From positions 1-64,000 of the forward strand of contig NZ_BEWC01000007.1 in assembly GCF_003112575.1 (NCBI RefSeq): 64,000 nucleotides of DNA, in the 5' to 3' direction. The translations under genes and the position numbers were made by a program. Below are positions 32,047 through 40,572 of the stretch, in pieces (position 1 is the first letter of the stretch; each line of letters opens with the position of its first letter). The notes below the pieces were generated by a model that saw only the letters and a program-made list of their open reading frames with translations, ran no database searches and was not told the DNA's origin. This DNA is from Streptomyces ardesiacus (GTDB lineage: Bacteria > Actinomycetota > Actinomycetes > Streptomycetales > Streptomycetaceae).

Positions 32047-32880
32047 TCAGCGGGAGAGCGTGGTGACGGCTGCGGCGTGGACGCCGGGAGCGGCGGCCAG
32101 GAAACTCCCGCTCCGCGGGGTCCAGGGGCGGCCCTCGGCGTCGGAGACCCGTCCGCCGGCCTCGGTGACGAGGAGCGCCCCGGGGAGCAGGTCCGCGCGG
32201 GCGCCGGCGAACTGCCAGAAGGCGTCGATCCGGCCGGCGGCCACGTCGAGCAGGTGCAGGGTGGCGGGCACGGATGTCCGCACCACGAGGGCGTCGAAGA
32301 GCATCGCGGTGATGGAGGAGCCGATGCGCCGTACGACGTTCTCGTCCTCGTCCGGCCGGGCCTGGCTGGTGGCCACGAGGCCCAGACCGAGATCGGCGGT
32401 CCGGGACACGCGCAACGGGCGGCCGTCGAGGTGGGCGCCGGCGCCGGTGAGTGCGGTGCAGGTCTCGCCGGTCAACGGCAGGTGGACCGCGGTGAGCACC
32501 GGCCGGTTGTCGCGCACGAGCGTGGCGGTCACCGCCCATTCCGGCAGGCCGTGCAGGTGGTTGACGTTGCCCTCGGCCGGGTCCACTACCCACCATTCGC
32601 CGGCCGGCAGGGCCCCGCCGTCCAGTTCCTCCTCCACCCAGCCGGCGTCCGGGCGAAGGCGCGTGAGGGCGGGGCGCAGGATGCCGAGGGCCGCGTCGTC
32701 GTTGGCGGCGAGCGCGCTCATCAGTTCCTCGCGGCTCTGGTGGCGGACCACGCCCGTGAAGCGCTCCCGCAGCACCGAACCGGCCTCGCGCACGGCGCTC
32801 GCGGTCTGGGCGAGCAGGTCGGTGTCGGACGCGGGGACGGTGGTTGCCGCTGTTCCGGTGGACTGCGTCGACGCGGACAT
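32047..32880 (-). CDS. Divergent inositol monophosphatase-family protein
   Basis: IMPase-family protein of 277 residues. The order of family motifs is kept but key residues differ. The metal-binding Glu is kept in WVEEELDGG (about residue 80). The usual DPxDGTxN motif reads DPAEGNVNH (about 99-107), so the second Asp is Glu. The C-terminal WDxxAG motif reads ADLLPGALLVTEAGG, keeping the Asp but losing the Trp. Activity on inositol phosphate is therefore doubtful; related proteins act on histidinol phosphate, FBP or PAP. ATG 32880. It lies 41 bases before the reductase gene and 110 bases after the LysR gene. Confidence 0.82.
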   Translation of the reverse strand: MSASTQSTGTAATTVPASDTDLLAQTASAVREAGSVLRERFTGVVRHQSREELMSALAANDDAALGILRPALTRLRPDAGWVEEELDGGALPAGEWWVVDPAEGNVNHLHGLPEWAVTATLVRDNRPVLTAVHLPLTGETCTALTGAGAHLDGRPLRVSRTADLGLGLVATSQARPDEDENVVRRIGSSITAMLFDALVVRTSVPATLHLLDVAAGRIDAFWQFAGARADLLPGALLVTEAGGRVSDAEGRPWTPRSGSFLAAAPGVHAAAVTTLSR

Positions 32881-32990
32881 GGTGGTGCTCCCATCTGAGG
32901 CGGGGTGATCGGGCGGACCGGGCGAAACGGTGTGTGCCTGGCGCCCGCACCTCGACGGTAGAAGTCCTCACCATTGACTTCAAATGCATG

Positions 32991-33950
32991 TCAGGCAGTG
33001 CTGGGATGATTCTCGTGCAACTGGAGACCCTGCTGGTCAGGGGTGGGCGGGGTGGCGAACAGGGCCTGGAGGGTCTGTGCCGCCAGGTTGCGCAGCCAGG
33101 TGTGGGCCGGGTCGTTGTCGTGGCGCTGGTGCCACAGCAGATGGAGAGGCACGTCGGGCAGTTCGAGCGGCAGGCCGAGGGTGATCAGGCCGAGCCGGTG
33201 GCGGGGGGAGCGGGTGGCCGCGTCGGGGAGGGTGACCACGAGGCCGGCGTCGCGGGCGAGTTGCAGTGCGGTGGCCGTGGTGGGGGCGGAGGCGATGACG
33301 CGGCGCTCGTGGCCGAGGGCGGCCAGGGCGTCGTCGACCGGGTCGCGCAGGCTTCCGCGCCGGGAGACGGTGACGTGCTCGGCCGCCGCGTACCTCTCGG
33401 CGGTCACCGGCTGCTCGGTGAGCGGGTGACCCGGCCGGACGGCGAGGACGAGTCGGTCACGGCCGACGAGGCGGTGGCGGACGTCGGGCAGGGACGGCGG
33501 GCCGGCACTGGACGCGAGGTCGACGTCGCCGCGGCGCAGCTCCGGGGTGTCGTCGCCGGGTTCGGCCGTGAGGCGCAGCCGCACCCCGGGGGCCTGGCGG
33601 TGCACCGCGGCGACGAGGGGCGCCCCGCAGGTGGTGATGAGGGCGTCGTGCCAGCGCACGGTGAACACCTGGTCCAGGGCGGCCAGGTCGACTTCCGTGC
33701 GGGCGGACAGCAGTTGGTGGGCCTGCTGCACCAGGGCGTGGACCTCGGTGCGCATGGCCAGCGCCCGGGCGGTGGGGGTCATGTGGCGTCCGGTGCGGAC
33801 CAGGATCTGGTCGCCGGTGGCTTTGCGGATGCGGCCCAGCGAGCGGCTCATCGCCGGTGCGGTGACGTGGAGCCGGGCCGCGGCCCCGGCCACGCTGCCC
33901 TCCTCCAGCAGGGCGTCCAGGGCGGTGAGCAGATTCAGATCGAGTTGCAT
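32991..33950 (-). CDS. LysR-family transcriptional regulator
   Basis: LysR-type regulator of 319 residues. The helix-turn-helix is at residues about 10-60 (NLLTALDALLEEGSVAGAAA, then MSRSLGRIRKATGDQILVR), followed by a substrate-binding domain (DQVFTVRWHDALITTCGAPL; VTVSRRGSLRDPVDDALAAL). The sequence TGDQILVRTGRHMTPT belongs to the NodD/LinR-like branch. The ATG at 33950 is preferred since the HTH starts directly; nine more residues are possible. Same strand as the IMPase-like and reductase genes downstream, its likely regulon. The 110-base gap (32881-32990) has AT-richer sequence around TTGACTTCAAATGCATGTCA that could hold its target site. Confidence 0.9.
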   Translation of the reverse strand: MQLDLNLLTALDALLEEGSVAGAAARLHVTAPAMSRSLGRIRKATGDQILVRTGRHMTPTARALAMRTEVHALVQQAHQLLSARTEVDLAALDQVFTVRWHDALITTCGAPLVAAVHRQAPGVRLRLTAEPGDDTPELRRGDVDLASSAGPPSLPDVRHRLVGRDRLVLAVRPGHPLTEQPVTAERYAAAEHVTVSRRGSLRDPVDDALAALGHERRVIASAPTTATALQLARDAGLVVTLPDAATRSPRHRLGLITLGLPLELPDVPLHLLWHQRHDNDPAHTWLRNLAAQTLQALFATPPTPDQQGLQLHENHPSTA

Positions 33951-34247
33951 GACGGCAACCGTAGAAGCGAGAGCCATGCCTTCGTCGTCGACGGCCGAGG
34001 CCGCGGCCGGCCGGCGCGTCCCGTCACACCGTGCGAGGGGGGTGACGCCGGCACACGTCGGCGACGGTCGGCGCCGGGAACGGACGCAAGCGCGGTCCCG
34101 GCGAGGGCGAGGTCCGGCGGACGGACCGGCGGGGCACCGTTCGCGACCCGGTGGCCACAGCCCCGGCGGTCCGCCGCTCAGTGACCGGCACCGCTCACCC
34201 CGCGGCGCACCGCGCCCGGCGCGCTCCTTCCCTCCGCCGTCCCGGCG
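33951..34247. other. 297-base spacer without a recognised element
   Basis: GC-rich sequence between the LysR start and the end of the first htaA gene. I see no gene, no clear terminator and no iron box here. Confidence 0.5.
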
Positions 34248-35834
34248 TCACCCGGCGGACCGCGCCCGGGTCCGCCGCCTGCGCGTCGCGTACACCGCGC
34301 CCGCGCCCACCACGACCGCGGCGCCCGCCGCGGCGCCCAGGGCCGGGCCCGGCAGGGAGGTGCCGGTGGTGGCGAGGCTGCCGCCGCCGATCGAGCCGCC
34401 GGCGGTCGTGCCGGTGCCGCCGACGGCCGAACCGGTGCCACCGGCGCCCCCGGTGGCGTTCGCGCCGCCGGTGGCCGCGCCGCCGCCCGTGCCCGAGCCG
34501 CCGGAGGAGGGCAGCCGGGCGTCGTCGGTGAGCGCCACCGACAGGTCGACCGCGTCGAGTGCCGTGCCGGCCGGGTAGTTGCCGAACACCCCGGCACCGG
34601 CGCCGGTGAGCGTCGCGGCGATGCCGTCGACCGTGATGACGTCCGCGTCGGCCTTCAGACCGCCGGACCCGGCCTCCAGGTCGGCCAGGACCACGCCCTT
34701 GGTCTGCTCGCCGAGGCTGTTCACGTCGGCGCTGAGCGTGCCGGTGCCGCCGTCGAGGGTGGCCTTCAGGTTGCTCAGGGTCAGGTCGAGGCCGTAGGTG
34801 TCGCCCGAGCGGTGGCCCTTGAAGGTGACGGCGCCCTTGAAGGCGGCGGTGAGCTTTCCGGCGTCCGTGTCGTAGGTGCCGGTGGCGTCCTTGAAGGTGA
34901 AGGCGCCGTTGCCCGCCGCCTGGACGGCGCCGCCGGAGACGGTGACCTCACCGTCGGCGATCGGCCCGACGACGTAGGAACGGAAGGACTCCTTCACCCC
35001 CCAGCCGAGGGTGCCGTCGGCTATCGCGCCCTTGGCGGGGGCCACGTCCCGCGCGGCGGTCGGAGAGGCGCCGGTGCTCGTCGTCGGAGTGGGGTGGGGG
35101 CCCGGGTCCGGGGAGCCCGGCGACGCGCCGGGCGTGGTCTGCGGGGCCGTCGGTTCCGGGTCGGCCGGCCCGGTGGACGGGTCCGAGGTGGGTTCCCGGG
35201 TGGTCGGCCCGGTGCTGGGCACGGTGCTGGGCTCCGTGCTCGGCTGCGTCTTCCGGGTCACCGTCAGCGGGTCGCCGGCCGCGCCCGCGTAGCCCGCGTT
35301 GCCCAGGTACTCGCCCGCCTCGGCGGTGAGGGTGGTCGCCATGTCCGTCATGTCGCGGGTCACGTCGACCGTGGCGAGCGGCACGTCGTCGCCCTCCGTG
35401 GTGGTGGCCGTGCCGTCGGCGGTGGCCACCTTCCTCACGTCGGCGGTGATCTCGCCCGCCGCGCTGTCGAACCGCACGTCGGTCAGCGTGATCTCGAAGC
35501 CGTGCGCCGCGGAGGCGCTCACGAGCCTGCCCTCGAAGGCGAGGTCGACGGTGTGCGTCGCGGTGTCGTACGTCCCGGTGCCCTCCGTGAAGGTGAACGC
35601 GCCGTTGCCGGCGGCCTGGGTGGCGCCCTCGGACGCGGTGAAGGCGCCGAACATGCCGACGTAGGTGCGGTACGACTGCTTGATGCCCCACGTCAACTCG
35701 TAGCCGGAGAGCGGGGTTTCGGCGGCCGAGGCGGTGGTGGCGCCGCCCAGCGCGGCGAGGGCGGTCGCGCCCAGGGCGGTGGCCGTGGCCACGGCGGCGG
35801 CGAGCGCGGTGGGGCGGTGTCGTCTGGCGGGCAT
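34248..35834 (-). CDS. htaA: HtaA-type heme-binding surface protein with LAxTG sortase signal
   Basis: Cell-wall heme-binding protein of 528 residues. An export signal (ALAAAVATATALGATALAAL) is followed by HtaA domain 1 (about residues 42-200, SYRTYVGM with the heme-ligand Tyr), a Thr/Pro/Ser linker (about 205-270) and HtaA domain 2 (about 272-440, SFRSYVVG). The C terminus is a Gly/Ala/Thr wall-spanning stretch, the sortase motif LATTG, a hydrophobic helix and RRRRTRARSAG. LAxTG is the known motif of class E sortases of Streptomyces. In domain 2 the His expected in the AHGLDL position is Tyr (DTYGLDL). It is the second gene after the iron box at 37327, 30 bases after the other htaA gene, and should relay heme to HmuT. 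Confidence 0.93.
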   Translation of the reverse strand: MPARRHRPTALAAAVATATALGATALAALGGATTASAAETPLSGYELTWGIKQSYRTYVGMFGAFTASEGATQAAGNGAFTFTEGTGTYDTATHTVDLAFEGRLVSASAAHGFEITLTDVRFDSAAGEITADVRKVATADGTATTTEGDDVPLATVDVTRDMTDMATTLTAEAGEYLGNAGYAGAAGDPLTVTRKTQPSTEPSTVPSTGPTTREPTSDPSTGPADPEPTAPQTTPGASPGSPDPGPHPTPTTSTGASPTAARDVAPAKGAIADGTLGWGVKESFRSYVVGPIADGEVTVSGGAVQAAGNGAFTFKDATGTYDTDAGKLTAAFKGAVTFKGHRSGDTYGLDLTLSNLKATLDGGTGTLSADVNSLGEQTKGVVLADLEAGSGGLKADADVITVDGIAATLTGAGAGVFGNYPAGTALDAVDLSVALTDDARLPSSGGSGTGGGAATGGANATGGAGGTGSAVGGTGTTAGGSIGGGSLATTGTSLPGPALGAAAGAAVVVGAGAVYATRRRRTRARSAG

Positions 35835-35864
35835 GGTTCGGATCTCCTTGGGTGTCGGGGGTGT

Positions 35865-37292
35865 TCAGCCCTGGCCCGGGTCCACCGGGGACGCGGCGGG
35901 CCGGGCGCGGCGCCTGCGCAGGGCGACGGCCACGAGGGCCGCGGCCGCCGACAGCAGGGCGCCGGCCGCGAGGGAGACGGGCAGTGCGGGGAAGTCGCCG
36001 CCGCCGGCGCTGCTCGCGACGGGTGCGGCGGAGGTGTCCGCACCGGCGGTCCGGGTCGGCCGCGGGCTCGCGCCCGGCGTAGGCGTGCTGCCGAGGTCGG
36101 GCAGGGCGGGCAGGTGGGCGTCGGCGGTGAGGGCGACGGCCAGGGACACCGGGTCCATCTCGGTCCCGGCCCGGTACATGCCGCCGAAGGCCTCGGCACC
36201 GCGCGCGGTGAGCTTCGCGGGGGCCTCGGTGAACGTGACCAGGCCGTCGTCCGGCTTCGGTGCGCCCGCGGCGAAGGTGACCAGGGGCACCTTCTTCTCC
36301 TCGACGTCCGGGCTCCTCACGTCGGCGTAGAGCGTGCCCCTGCCGTCCCTCACGGCGGCGCGTACGCCGCTGAGGGTCAGGTCGAGGCCGTGGGCGCCGG
36401 TGAAGCGCACGGTTCCCTCGAAGGCGGCGGTGAGGGCGCCGTCCTCGTACGTGCCCCGGCCGCCGGGGAAGCGGAAGAGCGCGCCTCCGTCCTGGGCGCC
36501 CTCGGTCAGGGTCCAGCGGCCGTCGGCGATGTCGCCGGTGACGTACTCGCGGAAGGTGCGGCGCACGCCCCAGTCGACGGCGCCGTCACGGATCGCGCCG
36601 CTCGACGCCCGCGTGGGCTCCGGTGAGCCGGTGGAGGGGGTGGCCGACGGCTGCTTCTCCTGCCGCGGCGCGGGTGCCCGTACGTCGGCGGACAGGCTCA
36701 CCGGGTCGAGCGCGGTGCCGGCGGTGTAGTACCCGGCGAAGGAGCGGGCGCCCGCTGCGGTGAGGGTGGCGGGCAGGTTGTTCAGGGTGACGGTGTCGCC
36801 GCCGCCGCGCATGTCGATGCCGCCGAGGGAGAGGGAGGCGAAGGGCACTTGACGGGACGTCGTGACCGTCCCGGTGTCCTTCGCCTTGCTGGTGACGTCC
36901 ACGTGGAGGGTGCCGGTGCCGCCCGAGACGCTCACGGTGGGACGGCTGAGGGTGAGGTCGAGCTGGTGGGCGCCGTCGCTCGTGCGGTGGCCGAGGAAGT
37001 GCACACCGCCCGAGAAGGCGGCGCGGAAGGCCCCGGTCGCGGCGTCGTAGGTGCCGGTCGCCGAGTGGAAGCGGAAGGCGCCGCCGCCGACGGTCGCCGC
37101 TCCCTGGGTCAGGGAGTAACTGCCCTTGGCCACGGGCCCGGTGACATAGCTCTGGAACGACGACCTGATGCCCCAGTCGAGCCGTCCGCCCTGCACGGTC
37201 CGGCTCTCGGCGTGGGCGGCGGTCGCGGTCAGCAGGGCACAGAGAACGGCCGCGCACACCACGGTGGCCAGGGCGCGAAGGCGGGCGGGCAT
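35865..37292 (-). CDS. htaA: HtaA-type heme-binding membrane protein
   Basis: Second HtaA-domain protein, 475 residues. The signal peptide ends near AAHAES. Domain 1 (about residues 37-200) has SFQSYVTG and GAHQLDLTL; domain 2 (about 228-400) has TFREYVTG and GAHGLDLTL, so both keep the heme Tyr and the His. The tail is a Pro/Thr/Ala stretch, a hydrophobic helix (LPVSLAAGALLSAAAALVAVAL) and RRRRARP. No LAxTG or LPxTG is seen, so it is probably membrane-anchored, unlike its neighbour. First gene of the minus-strand operon; its ATG at 37292 lies 35 bases from the shared iron box. In corynebacteria HtaA/HtaB proteins take heme from host proteins and pass it to HmuT. Confidence 0.92.
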   Translation of the reverse strand: MPARLRALATVVCAAVLCALLTATAAHAESRTVQGGRLDWGIRSSFQSYVTGPVAKGSYSLTQGAATVGGGAFRFHSATGTYDAATGAFRAAFSGGVHFLGHRTSDGAHQLDLTLSRPTVSVSGGTGTLHVDVTSKAKDTGTVTTSRQVPFASLSLGGIDMRGGGDTVTLNNLPATLTAAGARSFAGYYTAGTALDPVSLSADVRAPAPRQEKQPSATPSTGSPEPTRASSGAIRDGAVDWGVRRTFREYVTGDIADGRWTLTEGAQDGGALFRFPGGRGTYEDGALTAAFEGTVRFTGAHGLDLTLSGVRAAVRDGRGTLYADVRSPDVEEKKVPLVTFAAGAPKPDDGLVTFTEAPAKLTARGAEAFGGMYRAGTEMDPVSLAVALTADAHLPALPDLGSTPTPGASPRPTRTAGADTSAAPVASSAGGGDFPALPVSLAAGALLSAAAALVAVALRRRRARPAASPVDPGQG

Positions 37293-37326
37293 GCGAAGTC
37301 CTCCGGATCGGGGGCCGGTAATGAAT

Positions 37327-37345
37327 TAAGGTAAGGCTAACCTAA
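37327..37345. promoter_or_regulatory. Shared iron box between htaA and hmuTUV
   Basis: TAAGGTAAGGCTAACCTAA at 37327-37345 matches 17 of 19 bases of the iron-box consensus. It lies in a 102-base gap between the starts of two divergent operons, so one repressor dimer pair could silence heme capture and heme import together when iron is sufficient. Confidence 0.94.
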
Positions 37346-37394
37346 CTTCTATCGAGGCCGACATCGGCGGCCCACGAAAGGACGGGACGGAACC

Positions 37395-38426
37395 GTGCGA
37401 CCCTTGCGCACCCGACTGGCGGGAGCACTGCTGTCCGTGCTCGCCCTCACCCTGACCGCGGCCGGATGCCAAGGCTCCTCCCGGGCCGCCTCCGACACCG
37501 CGTCCCGCGCCGCGACGGAACCGGCGGCGGAGAGGTCCGTCACCAACCGGGTCGAGCCACTCTCCCCGTCGCCCGAGCCCCGTCTCCCGGTGACCGTCCG
37601 GTCCGCCGACGGCACGCGCGTCACGGTCGAGGACGCCGAGCGGGTCGTCCCGCTCTCCGGCAGCCTCAGCGAGATCGTCTTCACGCTCGGGCTCGGCGAC
37701 CGCGTCGTGGCCCGGGACGTCACCGCCACCTTCGAACAGGCGGCGGGGCTGCCCCTGGTGACCCGGGGTCACGACGTCTCCGCCGAGAGCGTGCTGTCGC
37801 TCAGGCCCGACCTGGTGCTCGCGGAGACCACCACGGGACCCGCGGAGGCGGTGGACCAGCTCCGCGCCGCCGGGGTCCCGGTGCTCTTCGTCGAGGCGGC
37901 GAAGGGCCTGGCCGACGTGGGCCCGCGCATCCGGGCGGTCGCCGACGCCCTCGGCGTACCGGCGGCCGGGAGGGAACTGACCCGGCGCTCGGAGCAGCGG
38001 ATCGAGGCCGTGCGCGAGGAGGTCCCGCACGGCGAGGAGCCGCGGGTCGCCTTCCTGTACCTGCGCGGCTCGGCCTCCGTCTACCTCATCGGCGGCGGGG
38101 AGTCGGGCGCCGGTTCGCTGATCGAGGCCGCCGGGGCGGTGGACGCGGGGGCCGCCTCCGGCCTCACCAAGGACTTCACCGCCCTCACCTCCGAGGCCCT
38201 GGCCGCGGCGGCGCCCGACGCGATCCTCGTGATGAGCAAGGGACTCGAGTCCGTCGGCGGGGTCGACGGGCTGGTGAAGATCCCCGGCGTCGCCCAGACC
38301 CCGGCCGGGATGGACCGCCGGATCGTGTCCGTGGAGGACGGCGTGCTGCTCACCTACGGCCCGCGCACCGACCAGGTCCTCGGATCGGTCGTCGCCCAGC
38401 TCTACGGCGAGGACGGCGCCCGGTGA
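37395..38426 (+). CDS. hmuT: Heme ABC transporter substrate-binding lipoprotein HmuT
   Basis: Class III binding lipoprotein of the heme importer, 343 residues. The lipobox LTAAGC puts the lipidated Cys at about residue 25, followed by a Ser/Ala/Thr-rich spacer. The two lobes start at RVVPLSGSLSEIVFTLGLGDRVV and PRVAFLYLRGSASVYLIGG. The DVTATFEQAAGLPLV and SLRPDLVLAETTT segments are typical of HmuT. GTG start at 37395. The stop overlaps the GTG of hmuU (GTGA). Transcribed from the shared iron box. Confidence 0.94.
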   Translation: MRPLRTRLAGALLSVLALTLTAAGCQGSSRAASDTASRAATEPAAERSVTNRVEPLSPSPEPRLPVTVRSADGTRVTVEDAERVVPLSGSLSEIVFTLGLGDRVVARDVTATFEQAAGLPLVTRGHDVSAESVLSLRPDLVLAETTTGPAEAVDQLRAAGVPVLFVEAAKGLADVGPRIRAVADALGVPAAGRELTRRSEQRIEAVREEVPHGEEPRVAFLYLRGSASVYLIGGGESGAGSLIEAAGAVDAGAASGLTKDFTALTSEALAAAAPDAILVMSKGLESVGGVDGLVKIPGVAQTPAGMDRRIVSVEDGVLLTYGPRTDQVLGSVVAQLYGEDGAR

Positions 38427-39508
38427 CCGCGCTGGACGACAGGCCGGGGGTGTCCGCCGCCCCGGCCCCGCCCCGCACCCGGCGCACCACCGCCCGGCTG
38501 CTGACCGCGGCCCTGGCCGCCGGCCTCCTGGTCCTGGTCCCGGTCGCGGCCGGCACCGGCGCCTATCCGGTCCCGGTGGGCGACGTGATCGGCTCACTGC
38601 TGCACCGGACGGGACTCGGCGGCGCGGAACTGGACCGGGTGGCCGAGTCGGTGCTGTGGAACGTGCGCTTCCCGAGGATCGTGCTCGCGCTGCTCGTCGG
38701 CGCCTCCCTCGGGTGCGCGGGCGCGCTGATGCAGGGCGTGTTCGGCAACCCGCTCGCCGAACCGGGCGTCATCGGCGTCTCCTCGGGCGCGGCGGTCGGC
38801 GCGGTCGCCGCCATCGCGTTCGGCCTGAACGTCCTCGGCACCTGGACGGTGTCCGTCCTCGCCTTCGCCTCCGGGCTCGTCACGGTCCTGGTGGTGTACG
38901 CGATGTCCCGCTCGGGCGGCCGTACGGAGGTCGTCACGCTGATCCTGACGGGCATCGCGGTGAACGCCTTCGCGGGGGCGCTGATCGGGCTGTTCCTGTT
39001 CTTCGCGGACACGGCGGCGGTCAACCAGATCACCTTCTGGCAGCTCGGCTCGCTCGCCCAGGCGACCTGGCCGAAGGTGCTGGCGGTCCTGCCGTGCGCG
39101 GCCCTGGGCCTCGGGCTCGCCCCGCTGTACGCCCGCCGGCTCGACCTCCTCGCCCTGGGTGAGCGTCCGGCCCGGCACCTGGGCGTGGACGTGGAGCGGC
39201 TGCGGATCGTGCTGGTGCTGGTGATCGCGCTGCTGACCGCGGCGGCGGTGAGCGTGGCCGGGGTCATCGGCTTCGTGGGGCTCGTCGTCCCGCATCTGCT
39301 GCGGATGGCGGCGGGACCGGCGCACCGCTTCCTGATCCCCGGCAGCGCGCTGCTCGGCGCGCTGGTGCTGCTCGCCGCCGACCTGGCCGCCCGCACGGTC
39401 GCGGAGCCGGCCGAACTGCCGCTCGGGGTGCTGACGGCGCTGCTGGGCAGTCCGTTCTTCTTCTGGCTGCTGCGCCGCACCCGGCGCAGGCAGGGAGGCT
39501 GGGCATGA
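38423..39508 (+). CDS. hmuU: Heme ABC transporter permease HmuU
   Basis: FecCD-family permease of 361 residues with about ten helices. Signatures: LWNVRFPRIVLALLVGASLG, CAGALMQGVFGNPLAEPGVI, ITFWQLGSLAQATW, and the coupling-helix end VIGFVGLVVPHLLRMAAGP. It starts with GTG inside the stop of hmuT and ends overlapping the ATG of hmuV (ATGA), so all three are coupled. Together with HmuT and HmuV it would import heme across the membrane. Confidence 0.95.
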   Translation: MTALDDRPGVSAAPAPPRTRRTTARLLTAALAAGLLVLVPVAAGTGAYPVPVGDVIGSLLHRTGLGGAELDRVAESVLWNVRFPRIVLALLVGASLGCAGALMQGVFGNPLAEPGVIGVSSGAAVGAVAAIAFGLNVLGTWTVSVLAFASGLVTVLVVYAMSRSGGRTEVVTLILTGIAVNAFAGALIGLFLFFADTAAVNQITFWQLGSLAQATWPKVLAVLPCAALGLGLAPLYARRLDLLALGERPARHLGVDVERLRIVLVLVIALLTAAAVSVAGVIGFVGLVVPHLLRMAAGPAHRFLIPGSALLGALVLLAADLAARTVAEPAELPLGVLTALLGSPFFFWLLRRTRRRQGGWA

Positions 39509-40350
39509 GGGGCCTGAAGCTGTCGCGGTTCGCGCCGTCGTCCCGGCCGGTGCCGCCGCCCCCGGCCGCGCCGGGCGAGGTCCTCGCCGAGGCCGAGGGG
39601 GTGGGCGTACACCTCGGCGGGCGGCCGGTCCTGGACGGCGTGGACGTACGGGTCCGCGCGGGCGAGCTGCTGGCCCTGGTCGGCCCCAACGGGGCAGGCA
39701 AGTCCACCCTGTTGGGCGCGCTGGCGGCCGACGTCCCGGTCGCCGGGGGCGTCGTCCGGGTCCACGGCCGCCCGGCGCCCCGGTGGTCGGCGGCCGAACT
39801 GGCGCTGCGCCGGGCGGTGTTGCCCCAGGCGGCGTCGCTGTCCTTCCCCTTCGCGGTGGAGGAGGTGGTCCGGATGGGCCGGGCGCCCTGGGCGGGCGGC
39901 GACCGGGAGGGCGAGGACGAGGCGGCGGTGGCCGAGGCGATGGCGCGCACCGGGGTGACCGGGTTCGCCGGGCGCCCGTTCTCCGCGCTCAGCGGCGGCG
40001 AGCGGGCCCGCGTCGCGCTCGCCCGCGTCCTCGCGCAGCGCGCTCCCCTCCTGCTGCTGGACGAGCCGACCGCGGCCCTGGACCTGCGGCACCAGGAGCT
40101 CGTGCTGCGGCTGTGCCGGGAGCGGGCGCGGGCCGGGGACGCGGTGGTCGTCGTCCTGCACGACCTCGCGCTGGCGGCGGCGTACGCAGACCGGGTGGCG
40201 GTGCTGCGCGCGGGCCGGATCGCGGCGGACGGCCCTCCGGCGGAGGTGTTCGCCGAGGAACTGCTGTCCGAGGTCTACGAGCAGCCGGTGGAGGTGTTCC
40301 CGCACCCGCGCACCGGGGCGCTCCTCGTCGTTCCGCGCCGGACACCCTGA
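39505..40350 (+). CDS. hmuV: Heme ABC transporter ATP-binding protein HmuV
   Basis: ATPase of the heme importer, 281 residues. Walker A GPNGAGKST (about residue 60), Q-loop VLPQAASLSFPFAVEEVV, signature LSGGERARVALARVL (about 164), Walker B LLLLDEPTAALD, and switch His VVLHDLALAA. A short Pro-rich N terminus precedes the ABC domain. Its start overlaps the hmuU stop. Its stop at 40350 is followed by about 150 bases to the efe iron box; no strong terminator is apparent between. Confidence 0.95.
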   Translation: MRGLKLSRFAPSSRPVPPPPAAPGEVLAEAEGVGVHLGGRPVLDGVDVRVRAGELLALVGPNGAGKSTLLGALAADVPVAGGVVRVHGRPAPRWSAAELALRRAVLPQAASLSFPFAVEEVVRMGRAPWAGGDREGEDEAAVAEAMARTGVTGFAGRPFSALSGGERARVALARVLAQRAPLLLLDEPTAALDLRHQELVLRLCRERARAGDAVVVVLHDLALAAAYADRVAVLRAGRIAADGPPAEVFAEELLSEVYEQPVEVFPHPRTGALLVVPRRTP

Positions 40351-40483
40351 CGCCGGCCGCCGCCCGGCGGTGCGCCTTTGACGCACCTTTGACCTTCCCA
40401 TGAGCACTTCATTGAGCCACCGTGACCGGCCCGTGCTCATACACCGTCCATGAGATTCGGATCACCGCGAGGGCGGGTTTTGC

Positions 40484-40522
40484 TTAGGAAATCCTTAGGT
40501 ATGTTAGGCCAGCCTCACCTTC
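40484..40522 (+). promoter_or_regulatory. Iron box before efeO with extra TTAGG half-sites
   Basis: TTAGGCCAGCCTCACCTTC at 40504-40522 matches about 14 of 19 iron-box bases. Two further TTAGG half-sites lie just upstream at 40484 and 40495, so three TTAGG copies occur at 11- and 9-base spacing. It is 50 bases before the efeO start. The weaker match with extra half-sites may give a graded response to iron. Confidence 0.82.
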
Positions 40523-40572
40523 CCTGTGAGGCCCGTCACGCGCACTTTTCGGCCACCTCTTTGGAGCCCCGC

